Positions 51,212-61,579 of a DNA stretch of 64,000 nucleotides are shown here, piece after piece. The position numbers and the translations under genes are program-made. Below the pieces are notes generated by a model. The model did no database searches. It had not been told where the DNA came from and saw only the letters and a list, made by a program, of their open reading frames with translations. Each line of letters opens with the position of its first letter. Positions within the stretch are counted from its first letter, which is position 1. Origin of the DNA: Ziziphus jujuba (lineage: Eukaryota; Streptophyta; Magnoliopsida; Rosales; Rhamnaceae); the NCBI RefSeq assembly GCF_031755915.1, contig NC_083387.1, forward strand, positions 896,501 through 960,500. The letters run 5' to 3'.

Positions 51212-54062
51212 TCTTGTATGCATTGAAAAGTTTATCCAAATATATATTAGTTCTGCTACAACTTTGTCACATTGGAATATATACGATATTCAATTTTTAT
51301 AATTAATTTGGTCTGATGCATGTTGAAAATCATGCTATGCTGACCATCATTCATCTGCTCAACAGAAAAATGTGCTTTATAAATCAAACTCATCGTGATT
51401 TTGCTAATATGGGCAACGTTGCGCACCATTTAAAGGGGCAGCAATCCGATGATATGCGATTAAATATATATATGTATATATATAATCACGGTTTGATTAC
51501 ATATAATTATATGGATCTGACGAATGCTTATTAATTGGTGGGTGAGGACTGGGGAAAAAACAATGGGCTTATTGGTAACATATTAGTTGAGATGACCAAT
51601 GTCAAAGTTGTTGTTTATCAACTAAATTTTAAATTTTAAATTATTAATGGATTTGATATCTCTAATATTTTAATATGTTAATATATATTCTCATTTTATA
51701 TTAAAAATATATTTATAAGAGAATATTTATGATGAGTTTTGGTTCCTTTTTTAAGAATCTTAACTGTTCCTTGTCATAACAACGAAAGAATGTTATACAA
51801 GGCAAGTTACAGTTAATTTTATTTTCTTGTGTCATTTTATTAAAATTTACGAAGTGTTTACACCAATACACCTAATTCTTAATACCCCAAAAGATAGTTT
51901 TAGATGGAGTCATAAATATCAGGAGTCCATAGTTGTTATGAATTCTTATTGGCACTTCCGGATTAGTGCTGAAAGAAAACCGAAGTAATTCGGATTTTAC
52001 ATTTCATAATAAATTGTGTGTCTTTAATCTTTATTGTGTTTATATAATGAAACCATGCACGCTTAAATGTAAGCATCATATTCAACCCAAAAAATTAAAA
52101 AAGAAAGAAAAGAAAAGAAAAATAAAAAAAGAAAAGCATGTGAATAGTTAGGCTTTTTTGTAAAAAAAAAAAAAAAAAAAATTACTATAGGCTTTTTTGT
52201 TTTTTTGTTTTTTGGTACAAGCATATATTTGTTGACTACTTTTTTGACGAATATGTGTTGACTGCTGAGGTGTTCAGCAATTGCAAATCAGAATTATTAT
52301 TCACCAAAAAAAAAAAAAAATCATTTTAATGAATTTATTTTTATTTTTCGGTTTTTTCGAGGCTCATTTTTCATCTGTTTTAATTTTAATTATATTTTGG
52401 TTTCGTTGTCAGTACTCTCTATTAACTTTTAATTACGAATTATATCATTCCCCCGAAAGGACAAATTAAAATAAAGAAATGCTGCTCAGAACTGACAGGC
52501 TTGCCCGCTATTGTCGTCGTTTTTGTTTTTTCTTTTTTCGTAATTAATGAGATGCCCGTGTTATAACATATTAATATAAAATGACCGTACTGTAGGATTC
52601 TCTGTTTTAGAAGCAATTTATATAATATAATAGTATTAAAATTATCAAATATTTATTAAATAATATAATAATATAATTTATTTTTTAAAATTTATTTATT
52701 AATTTAAAAATATATTTTTATATTTAAATTATATGCATTTATCATTTAATAATATTAAAAATATATATTATTTGATAAATTTTGATATATACAACTTTAT
52801 ATATGATATGCCACTGTTGAAATTTATAACACATGATGAAGTATCGCTGCAGCGGATAAGACTACAAAAGCTACATATTATTGGCTATTAATGTATGCTG
52901 ATTGATGAACTTTTAAATCATCGATAAAAAAAATCCATTTTGCTTTAAATAAAAGTTAAAGGAATTAACTTTAAAATGATTTTTTTAAATAATGGAAATT
53001 ATCCAACAGATGAAAGCTTCGAACACCGGGCCTTTCAATCTTTATTAATATCCGGATCAACACTAATATGCTTATACATAATTTTTTTTTTTCTGCTGAG
53101 AAATATGTTTATATATTATAAATGTGTGAAGTAATAATCAAAGTTTAATTTGTTTTTTATTAATTCCATAGAATAAACGTGATGAAACGTATTAAAAAAA
53201 AATAGTTTGAGAGATAAAGACAGCAGATTAATAAAATAGAAAAGATGAAATAAATAGAAATAAATTAAAGAATTAACTTGTCATGTGTGACATTCACCAA
53301 AAAAAAAAAGAAAAAAAAAAGGTAAAAAAAAAAAATACGTGTCATGTGCGACACGATTAGGAAATAAAAACCAAAAGGAACTAAACAAAATAAAAGATGT
53401 GAAGTGCGTCACCATAAAGCAGCAGAATGACGCAGATGGCGCTGGGATTTCAATTATTATTATTTTTTTTCTTTGAAAAGCATCGATTTCACACTTGAAC
53501 ATGCATTTGTTGTTGATTTTGAAATATGATGTTTGTGGATCTTTTAGGGTTTAGGACAATAATTTAGTGAAAAAAAAGAATCAGCATTATAAGTATTGTT
53601 TCAAAAATCATTATTTGAATTTTGATAAAGGGTTAGTGCCTCGAATAGTTAACTACCGTGAAGTATAAGTTTCAATCTAATCTGATGTCTATGATAAATT
53701 TTTTTTTTTTAAATAATAAAAAAAAGGGAAGATTTTCAATCTTTAAACCATAGGAATCATGGAGTTGGGTTAGTGAATGTTTATTGGTAAGATTAGGAGA
53801 AAGAAATGAAGATTTGGGGCACGGCATTTGGGGGTCCCACGAGAAAACCACGAATATAAAAAAATAAAAAAATAAAAAGGCAAAAGCGCTGGCGTAGAGG
53901 CTTCACGTGGTCTCCTAGAGGAAGCAACCTCGACCCAACCCAGAAACCCAGCTTGCTGAACTCATATATATGATACGATATGATATATGGATAGGTAGCT
54001 TTCAAAATTTTAATAATTAATCTCTGTTTCTGCATGATATATATCTTATATCTTATCCTCCC
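51212..54062. other. intergenic between NIMIN copies 2 and 3
   Basis: AT-rich spacer. An extreme A/T island lies at about 52560-52800, and poly-A tracts at about 52160-52180 and 52304-52320. A CGTCA at 53407-53411 and a TGACG at 53428-53432 face each other about 650 bp upstream of copy 3. Open frames here (for example 53793-54137 minus) have no supported identity. Confidence 0.5.
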
Positions 54063-54539
54063 ATGGAGAATATGAATACTGAAAGCAAGAACAACAACAA
54101 GAGGAAAAATATTAGCCATGCTGCTGCTGTTGATCATACAGTACTTGATGATGATGATGATGAAGAGAAGAAGATTGACAAGTTCTTTGCTCTGGTCAAC
54201 CGCATTCGAGAGGCTCGTGACCTTCTCAGCAGCAATTACGGGGCTGCAGGAGCAGGAGGAGTGAAGGAAACCAAAAACTACTACTTAGACAATGACAACA
54301 ACAAGAGAAGGAAGAACAAGCAGGTTCAGAATGATCAGGAGGAACAATATCATCCTATGCCCACACCAATGAAGCCTTGGAAGCCATTGTTTCAACTTGA
54401 GGACTTCATGGATCATGAACACCTGCTTCCCTTTAATGTTCCTCCTCCTACCACCTTTGGGAGTTCTTCTTCCCCAAATGTTCCGCCCCAGAAACAAGAC
54501 AGTGCCGAGGAAGGCTTAGATCTTAGGCTTTCTCTGTAG
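54063..54539 (+). CDS. NIMIN: NIMIN-type NPR1-interacting protein, subtype A (copy 3)
   Basis: Intronless gene of 158 residues, the longest of the four. It starts MENMNTESKN with an NNKRK basic patch, then a DDDDD-rich acidic run. 'KKIDKFFALVNRIREARDLL' has DKFF at 39-42. A Gly/Ala insert (about 59-67), an Asn/Lys linker and a Pro-rich stretch follow. 'WKPLFQLEDFM' has EDF at 113-115, and the C-terminal EAR motif is LDLRLSL (152-158), identical to copy 1. The shared 'IDKFF', 'IREARD', 'WKP.F.LEDFM' and 'LDLRLSL' blocks make this the closest relative of copy 1, although copy 2 lies between them. Confidence 0.9.
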   Translation: MENMNTESKNNNKRKNISHAAAVDHTVLDDDDDEEKKIDKFFALVNRIREARDLLSSNYGAAGAGGVKETKNYYLDNDNNKRRKNKQVQNDQEEQYHPMPTPMKPWKPLFQLEDFMDHEHLLPFNVPPPTTFGSSSSPNVPPQKQDSAEEGLDLRLSL

Positions 54540-55669
54540 CCAAAAACAATATGTCTCTTGTTATATGTTATCTATGTTGTTGATTAGATGTATTTGATGG
54601 GAATTCCAATCTATGAAATTAACTATATATACATAGTCTATTATATTTTGCACCCAATTTAATTATTCTTATTTCTTTTGGCCAAGATGTTCTTAACAAA
54701 AAAAAAAAAAAAAAAAAAAAAGATTCACTTAGCATGTATGTTTGCGTGTGTGAATTCTTAAATCAAAATATTAAATTGGAGGAATATGGAGACCGGAGCG
54801 TAGGGATGAAGAAAAGGATATAAACCAGAAGTGATGGAAAATATATGCTTCTCATTTTTTGTTATTAGTCAAGAGATTAGAATAAAAGAGAATACGATTT
54901 TATAGTCGTACTTTTGCATTATTGAATGAAAAAAAGTAAAATTAAAATTTACACATACAAAAAAATGGCTCATTCCTCCATATCTGGCTTTTGAGGTTCA
55001 TCACCATCGGGTGAATTTCTGGTAAGGGATTATAAATCTGGGCAACATGATTCCATGCTCGAATTCGAGCCAAATCATGAAACACTTGGTACTCTGTAGA
55101 GAACCCATGATCAAGTTTTATTTCGGATGTGTATTTGTAAATTTATCCAACATGGCCTCAGAAAGAGAAAGAGGCAAGTGAAAATTGTTCATTTATCCTC
55201 GAGTTATGAACTTCCCATTAGTTAGTTTGTTTAAGTGGAATGGGAATTTTGTATAACGCATATTTGTTATTTAATATATAAAAAATAATAAATAATAAGT
55301 AGATATGCAGAAAGACATTATGGTATACCACAGAAAGTCTCGAGGGTGAAGTTGCACATTACACAATGGTACTCTGTTTTGAAGTTATATTTGTTTGGCA
55401 ACATGGTAATTCAACAAGTTGGCACTTTTCACCCATATGTGACTCCCGTGGCTTAATTAACCGCTTTGACCCTAAAAAGGGTACAAAAATTTGTGGGTTG
55501 ATCGAGATATTTTGAGCCACGGCCACGGCCACGGTTCAAATGAAACCCAGCAAGGTCAAGTGGTGAAGCCTCCGGGGTATAGCCAGAAGAAAGAGAACAA
55601 AACCGACAAATGGTATTGGCTGGGATACTTTAAAAGTCAAAATGATAGCGAATCATCACAAGTCATCCA
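54540..55669. other. intergenic after NIMIN copy 3
   Basis: 3' UTR of copy 3, a poly-A tract at about 54698-54722, and unassigned sequence. A W-box-like TTGACC is near 55465. The open frame at 55491-55760 is not supported as a gene. Confidence 0.5.
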
Positions 55670-55835
55670 CACAACGTCATCACCTTGTACGTCACGCCCG
55701 TGTATGTGGTTCTCAGATTGGAGCACACCTATACCTACCATGTTGATCTTTGGTCTATGATCTATAAGATTATAATCTGAGTCCTGGAGGTGACCACGTC
55801 AAACATATGATGTCACACCTCTTTCGTCACTCAAT
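55670..55835 (+). promoter_or_regulatory. NIMIN: cluster of TGACG (as-1-like) motifs upstream of NIMIN copy 4
   Basis: Four CGTCA motifs, i.e. TGACG on the minus strand, lie at 55675-55679, 55690-55694, 55797-55801 and 55825-55829, about 200-350 bp before the copy 4 start. The first pair is 15 bp apart in the same orientation, close to the 12-bp spacing of a classical as-1 element. TGA bZIP factors bind this core and recruit NPR1; salicylate-inducible NIMIN1-type promoters are known to use such elements. The motifs are seen directly; their function here is inferred. Confidence 0.6.
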
Positions 55836-56028
55836 TATGCAATTACGCGTAAAATTAGACACCCCAAGTCAAGACTTGAGAGAGGTGTGAGACTGAGAGC
55901 GACTATCCACCGCCCCTTTTACATGTGTCTTGAATTTGACACTCATATTTTGTAGCCACGGTTTTTGAAACTAATTTTGTATAAATATATGCATATATTA
56001 ATTTTATCCCTTGAGAGTCTTTTGAACA

Positions 56029-56415
56029 ATGGGAGATGATAAAATTAATATCCAGAATGGCTGTAGCGGAGAAGATGCTGAGGAGGAGATGAAGATTGAA
56101 AGGTTTTTTGCTCTGATTAGAAGCTTCCGGGAGGCTCGCAATCGGTGCCGGAGAAGAGAGGAATTGTACGATCAGTTATCGGAGAAAGAGAAGGAGAAGA
56201 AGAAAATGAAGAGGGAGGATTTCTTCAAATTGGAAGATCAGAAGCAATCAAATTGGATTCCATCATTCGAGAGGGAGGATTTCACAACACAAGTGGAGTT
56301 TCTTGGACTTCCTCAAGTCTTTCCTCCTCCATGCCCCAATTTCACTGCCAAAAATCATCACCGCCCAAAACAGCCTGTGCAAGACCATGCTTTGGACCTC
56401 AAACTCTCTCTTTAA
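56029..56415 (+). CDS. NIMIN: NIMIN-type NPR1-interacting protein, subtype B (copy 4)
   Basis: Intronless gene of 128 residues. 'EEEMKIERFFALIRSFREARNRCRRR' carries ERFF at 24-27, followed by a Lys/Glu linker. 'WIPSFEREDFTTQVEF' has EDF at 83-85, and the C-terminal EAR motif is LDLKLSL (122-128). It pairs with copy 2 through 'RSF..AR.R' and 'WIPSF..EDFTT...F'. Oddly, 'REDF' occurs twice: at 62-65 (KREDFFKLED) and at 82-85 (EREDFTTQ). The underlying DNA is near-identical over about 14 bases, which suggests a small internal duplication that also created a DFFK sequence. Expected role: NPR1 modulator and transcriptional repressor adaptor. Confidence 0.9.
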   Translation: MGDDKINIQNGCSGEDAEEEMKIERFFALIRSFREARNRCRRREELYDQLSEKEKEKKKMKREDFFKLEDQKQSNWIPSFEREDFTTQVEFLGLPQVFPPPCPNFTAKNHHRPKQPVQDHALDLKLSL

Positions 56416-58418
56416 CAACGATTGCTTTCCTTACTTACATGCGTGCATTTTTTTATTTTTATTTTTTATTTTATTTTTTTATATAAATGTATTTTCTGTA
56501 TGCTTGGTTCTGTTACATGTAGTTTTACTTGCAGATGATATAAATTAAATATGATCTTTTTTTTTTTTGGCTAAATATTAAATATGATCTATTTATATCT
56601 TATTATTGTTATTATTTTAATATTGGAGGGTTTCAAAACAGAATATTATTATGAATATCATAAAAAAAAAAAAATTAATTGAAATTCAAGCATATGCAAA
56701 TTAACATGAAGTGTAAAACAGAGGCATTCAATTTCGAAGTGGTATTGTTTAAAAAAAAAAAAGAAAAAAAGAAATTCGAAGTGGTATGAAAGTGGAGGTG
56801 CAGGGTGCCAAATTTGGATTTTGTAACGGTCTTTTCTGGAAACAAGCGGTGTTACGTTTGGCCCAAATATTGGTGTCAGCTAGGCCCCATGCATAAGATA
56901 TTTTCGGGGCAATAGTTGGGACGGATATAAAAATTCAAAAAGAAATAAAAGTAATTAGGTCTCCAGTCAAATCCCAACGTTTAATTTGTTGCTGAATTAC
57001 GTAACTATCTTTTTCCTTAAATGTTGTTACTTCTACGCTTCTGCAAATCTGTTACCAACTTTCTTGCTTTCTTGAACTCTGATGTGATTCCCTATCCAAA
57101 TTTTTTGATACCCAAATACCTCTTCAAAACTAAAATAATTCATAAAAATCTAATATATTGTATAATTTCAAACACATATTTTTAATGAGAAGATGAGCTT
57201 TATTAGTAAATCTAAATTTTTAATAAATAAAACAAGACTTTCAGTTAAATTTTTCATACGTTGGGTATCCCGGATCGTATGACACGGATACTTCACCATT
57301 CTTGCCCAGTCCTGACAACATGGGACATGAAATTAACAAGATGGGCCTTCTCAACCTGTGATCCAACATCAATTGGGTCTTTGGACATGACATTAACAAG
57401 ATGGGCCTTCTAAATCTGTTATCCAAAATCAATTGGGTCTTTGAACATGACATTCACAAGATGGGCCTCCTAAATCTGTGATCCGACATCAATTGAGTCT
57501 TCTTATACATTTTGGGCTTTTTAACGATAACGGCTATGTCATTTAAAAGGGCATGTTGATAACTGTAGGATCAAATATAACAAATAACCACCGCTGTGCA
57601 ACTGTGTTCGCTATTGAGCATGTAATAGGCCATGTACTTTTTTTTTTTTTTTTTTAATAGGAAATAAGCCCTGTATTAAAGAACAAAGTTAATATATTTG
57701 TGTACAAATAAAATCAAACCCAAAAAAAAAAAAAAAAACGAAAAAGAAAAAAGAAAAATAAATGTGCCTTTGTTGCGCCTCTATCAAAATTTAGAATAAA
57801 TTAAGAATGGGAGAAAATCGATCCTATAGCTTAATTATAAATTTAAAAAAGCAAAGAACTGAATTGTAATTAGAAAAACCATTTAATTAAAACCCAATAA
57901 ATCATGCATACAAACACATAACTTAATGAAGGACAAACGCAACTTTATTACAAACCATCCAGCAACTTTATTATAAACCATCCAGCGAACATATTATTAT
58001 GTATACAGACAGAGTCACCCCCAAAAAAAAAAAAGACAAACCAAGGGCATTGCATACATATGTATATATATATATAATGCCTTGTCACTCAAACAGTAGT
58101 GGCCTAAATTTCCAAGTTCCAACCTCGAGAGTGTTGAGTATAGGAGGAGATTGGAGCCTGTGAAATGAAAGGACACCAAACCAGACTCAGACACACCACA
58201 TTTTGTAGTACATTTCCCACCACTTTCACAAGGAAAACATTAGATCATGTCCCTGCAGTGGCTTTTATTATTCTCTCCTAATAAGAAATTCTGAAAAACG
58301 TCACCATATCACAATAACAAAACGACAAAACCACATACATATATAATCAAACTGCAAACATTGTCCTTTATGATTTTATTTTTATGAATAATATACTGCA
58401 GCAGCTAGTACTGGAGGC
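56416..58418. other. intergenic between NIMIN cluster and NIP gene
   Basis: Convergent region holding the 3' flanks of NIMIN copy 4 and of the NIP gene. It includes a three-copy 60-bp tandem repeat (57324-57503), poly-T at about 57639-57656, poly-A at about 57722-57738 and (TA)n at about 58061-58076. No further gene is seen. Confidence 0.55.
57324..57503. repeat. 60-bp tandem repeat, three copies
   Basis: Copies start at 57324, 57384 and 57444, each with (G/A)ACATGA(A/C)ATT(A/C)ACAAG, ATGGGCC and ATCAATTG(A/G)GTCTT in the same place, with a few substitutions between copies. Because 60 is divisible by three, an open frame on the minus strand shows a 20-residue repeat. There is no other sign of coding. 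Confidence 0.92.
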
Positions 58419-60821
58419 TTAGCGACGGAAGCTCCTGACTTGGCGTGGCAATTCAGGATCTTCTCCTCGCAGCTTCACAACGGTGTAGGCACCAGCACCG
58501 GCGAGTGCACCAAGTGTTGGTGCCACCAGGTATATCCACAGTTGCTTGTAGTTTCCCGCTGCAACTGCTGGGCCTAGTGTCCTCACTGGATTCATTGAAC
58601 CTCCACTTGTATTCCTGCCCAGTGCCAAAACAACTAATCACAATTACTTCTCTTTAATGTCATTATATATATATATATTTTTTTTTTTTCCGTCTTTTTG
58701 TTTCAATTAAATCAAAGCTTTAATTTGTATTTCAGTTAGTTTAGAGCTTGTCATTATCATGCAGCTCATATATATATATATATATATATGATTATTCACA
58801 GAACAAATGTCCCTTTTCTTGCCTGATTGATTACTAGCTAATTATTAATATTTATTCTTTGATTCGATTCCTTGCCAGATCTCTGATAACTGACAACTCC
58901 TTGGCCCTTAGTCCTTACCACCCCTAATTAAACAAGCGAGTTGAAATCTGATAGAGCTTTCTTTTGTCTGTATAAAGGGGATAAGGTATACGATAAGACT
59001 TTTGATTTGATTGAAGCTCTTTTACTTTTTGTCGCATTTATTTGTTGGCATGCGATCATAGCAAGTCAAATTTCATACTAATAATAACAAGAAATTGATC
59101 TTATTGAGCACATCCTCATCACATATTCTTCAGAACCAGTATGGGTGTTTCGTTTTTCTTCAGACTGTAAGGTTTACAAACTATCATAATAATTATTACA
59201 TCATACTGTGCAATCCATTAGATTATAGTTTTGGAGTTTTAAAATCAAAAAATGGACTTTTATTTTATTCTTTTGCTTGCAGTCGCAGTCATATGTTATT
59301 ATTAAATAATTTTGTATGTCAACTTCATTTATTTGCTCTAACTAAAATAAGATATTTATAATATCACATATAGGATGGATTTTGATAATTTCAAATAATA
59401 TATATATATATATATCCGATCGATCATTTATTTGATCAATTTAGAATTATTAAATTAAGAAGCATTAATTTTCGGTTAACAAACGATAATATATAAAACA
59501 CAAAGAAAGACACGTATAGCATAGAAGAAAAATTATTGAGAAGAAAAATTAAAAAAAAAAAACGAAAATTAAAAAGAGATTGTATGGTGAGGATGTGAAA
59601 TTATAAAATAGATTAATAGTACTTACCCAGAAATAAGAATGTTGAGCATGACAGTAGCTCCAACAGCTATACCCGCCAATTCGCCGACCTGGATTGGAGG
59701 CATGCATGCACCCAAATTAATCCTTAATTAGTTAATTGGAATGGATGAGATTGTCGAGGAGATTGAAGAGAGAGAGAGAGAGAGAGAGAGTATATATATA
59801 TATATATATATACGCACGGCGCGGGTGTCAGTGGCAACAGCAGTAACAACAAAGAGGAGATTGAAGGTGATGATGAACTCCAAAGCGAAAGCCTGGGCGG
59901 TGGTGGCAGAAGGACCCGGAACCGTAACTCCACCGGCCAGGAAGGGATGGAATACGCCTTTGAGAGCGAATGATGCGCAAATGGAGGCGGAGACTTGAGC
60001 AGCCACGTAGCCGGGAACTTGGACCCACGGGAAGTGGCGGAGGGCCGCAAAGGCAATGGTGAGTGATGGGTTGAGGTGGGCCCCCGAGATGTGGCCCGTC
60101 GACAGAATCACCACCATCACCGCCAGTCCTGCGCATGCCGCGTTCCCGATCAGCGTCTCTGCTCCGTTGTACTTTTGGTTCACAATCGGCCCTGCTGTTG
60201 CCACGAATATCAGGATGAACGTTCCTACAAACTCCGCTCCTAGCTGATGATTATTATATTAATATATATATATATACATATATCAACTACGTAATTATTA
60301 AATTCATCTAAATTATATAATTTTACATATATATATATATATATACATATTATAGCTATTAGATAAGTTTGGTGGATGCAGTGCACATGTATTTGATCAC
60401 CATATAAGAAAGAATAAGCTCTACGGATGCCGTTTTCATCTCCACCACAACAAACTCACATTTTAATTTTGACCATGACAATGACTGTTTGGTATTTAGG
60501 GTTAATGTCTTGGGGATTGGTTTCTCTATCTCCAAATTTAATATTATATAAAAGATAAAAAAAAAAAAAGAAGAAGAAAATTCTATATATATATATATTG
60601 ACAATGTATAATTGAGATGGCACATATCGATTCAAACACGAACAAAATATGAATTGAAAATTATAAAAGGTGTCGGTCATAATTCACTTTTTTAAATGGC
60701 CCGCGGTATATGTAGCTGAGCTCACCATTTTTGGCACTTCCAAACCATAGGCAATTAAATTAGTTAAGAAAGACTCCTAGCCACTAGAAAAAGAAATGTC
60801 ATTGATAATGAATATATCCAT

Positions 60822-60854
<33 letters not shown>

Positions 60855-61278
60855 CGGTGGTTGTTGGTCCTTGAAACTGATCATATAACTATAAGATGAC
60901 TTTCTAGCCAGCTAAATGGGAATTAAGTCTTCAGTCTGCCAAGATTAGATCATAGATACAGTATTATAGTATTGGTTGATATATATATATATATATACAT
61001 ATATTTTAATTAATAGATAGTAAGTTAGGAAATGAGGTGGCATGAGATGGCAGGTGTACCTTTCGGGTGAGACTGACATCGGGAGCAGGGAAGCCGTTGA
61101 GGCAAGAATGAGGAGGTTCACCCCAAGTTGGAGCCCCCATTGGAAAGCACTTGCAACGTGGCATTGACTTCCTATCATACGACAGCGAGTCCACCCGCGG
61201 GTGGTTTGAGAACAGCGGCGCCGGCGTCCCCGGCGTTGGCGGCGCCGACGCCGGCGTCCCAGGTGCAGATTCCGGCAT
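58419..61278 (-). CDS. NIP5-1: NIP5;1-type aquaporin (boric acid channel)
   Basis: Four exons on the minus strand: 61278-61060, 60243-59818, 59688-59627 and 58614-58419. They encode 300 residues. The body is the NIP II aquaporin fold: '[13 protein letters not shown]', the first channel motif NPS (131-133) in '[16 protein letters not shown]', the second NPV (244-246) in 'GGSMNPVR', and C-terminal 'RQVRSFRR'. The NPS/NPV pair is diagnostic of NIP5;1, a plasma-membrane channel that takes up boric acid under boron limitation; arsenite permeation is known for the subgroup. The N-terminus has '[17 protein letters not shown]' with TP repeats, of which only one is TPG. The N-terminal '[19 protein letters not shown]' segment fits eudicot NIP5;1. 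The exon 2 donor (GTGCGT) is followed at once by a TA/CT microsatellite. The presumed leader contains two AUG-stop elements. Confidence 0.93.
59767..59812. repeat. (GA)n(TA)n compound microsatellite next to the NIP intron 2 donor
   Basis: About 12 GA and 11 TA units. On the transcribed strand the TA run begins within about six bases of the exon 2 donor (59817-59816), followed by a CT-rich run. Length variation here would fall inside the U1-binding neighbourhood. Confidence 0.93.
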
Positions 61279-61393
61279 TTCCTTACTTTCACTCTGATAA
61301 ATTAACAAAAAGCTAGCTACACAAAATTTAAAAAAGAAGAAATTTTTTTTTTTTTTTTTTGGGGGGGAAATTGGGATGTTATGAAGAAAAATA

Positions 61394-61399
61394 TTACAT
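61394..61399 (-). promoter_or_regulatory. NIP5-1: AUGUAA minimal uORF (AUG-stop), proximal
   Basis: ATGTAA on the minus strand, about 120 nt upstream of the NIP5;1 start. In Arabidopsis NIP5;1, AUGUAA in the 5' UTR causes boron-dependent ribosome stalling and mRNA decay. Its place in the leader here is inferred, since the transcript start is not known. Confidence 0.7.
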
Positions 61400-61573
61400 A
61401 TTTTTGTGATTTTTATAAAGGTATTGCTACACTGTTGGTTGGAGATAGGCCAGAGTGAAGAACAAAACCAGGTAACTAAGGATAATTATATGTGATACAT
61501 ATAAAATAATACTACAATTTTTTTTTTTTTTTTTTTTTTGGTGGTTATTCTGGGGAGGAAGGAATGGAAATAA

Positions 61574-61579
61574 TTACAT
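61574..61579 (-). promoter_or_regulatory. NIP5-1: AUGUAA minimal uORF (AUG-stop), distal
   Basis: Second ATGTAA on the minus strand, about 300 nt upstream of the start and 180 nt from the proximal one. It sits at the equivalent position in the second copy of the duplicated leader module. Confidence 0.65.

Noticed and set aside
55491..55760. 89-residue open frame on the plus strand
   Set aside because: No recognisable family, its start is not a clear ATG, and it overlaps the TGACG cluster that fits a promoter better.
57324..57503. CRISPR-like spaced repeats
   Set aside because: Units are directly adjacent 60-bp tandem repeats without distinct spacers, in a plant nuclear sequence.
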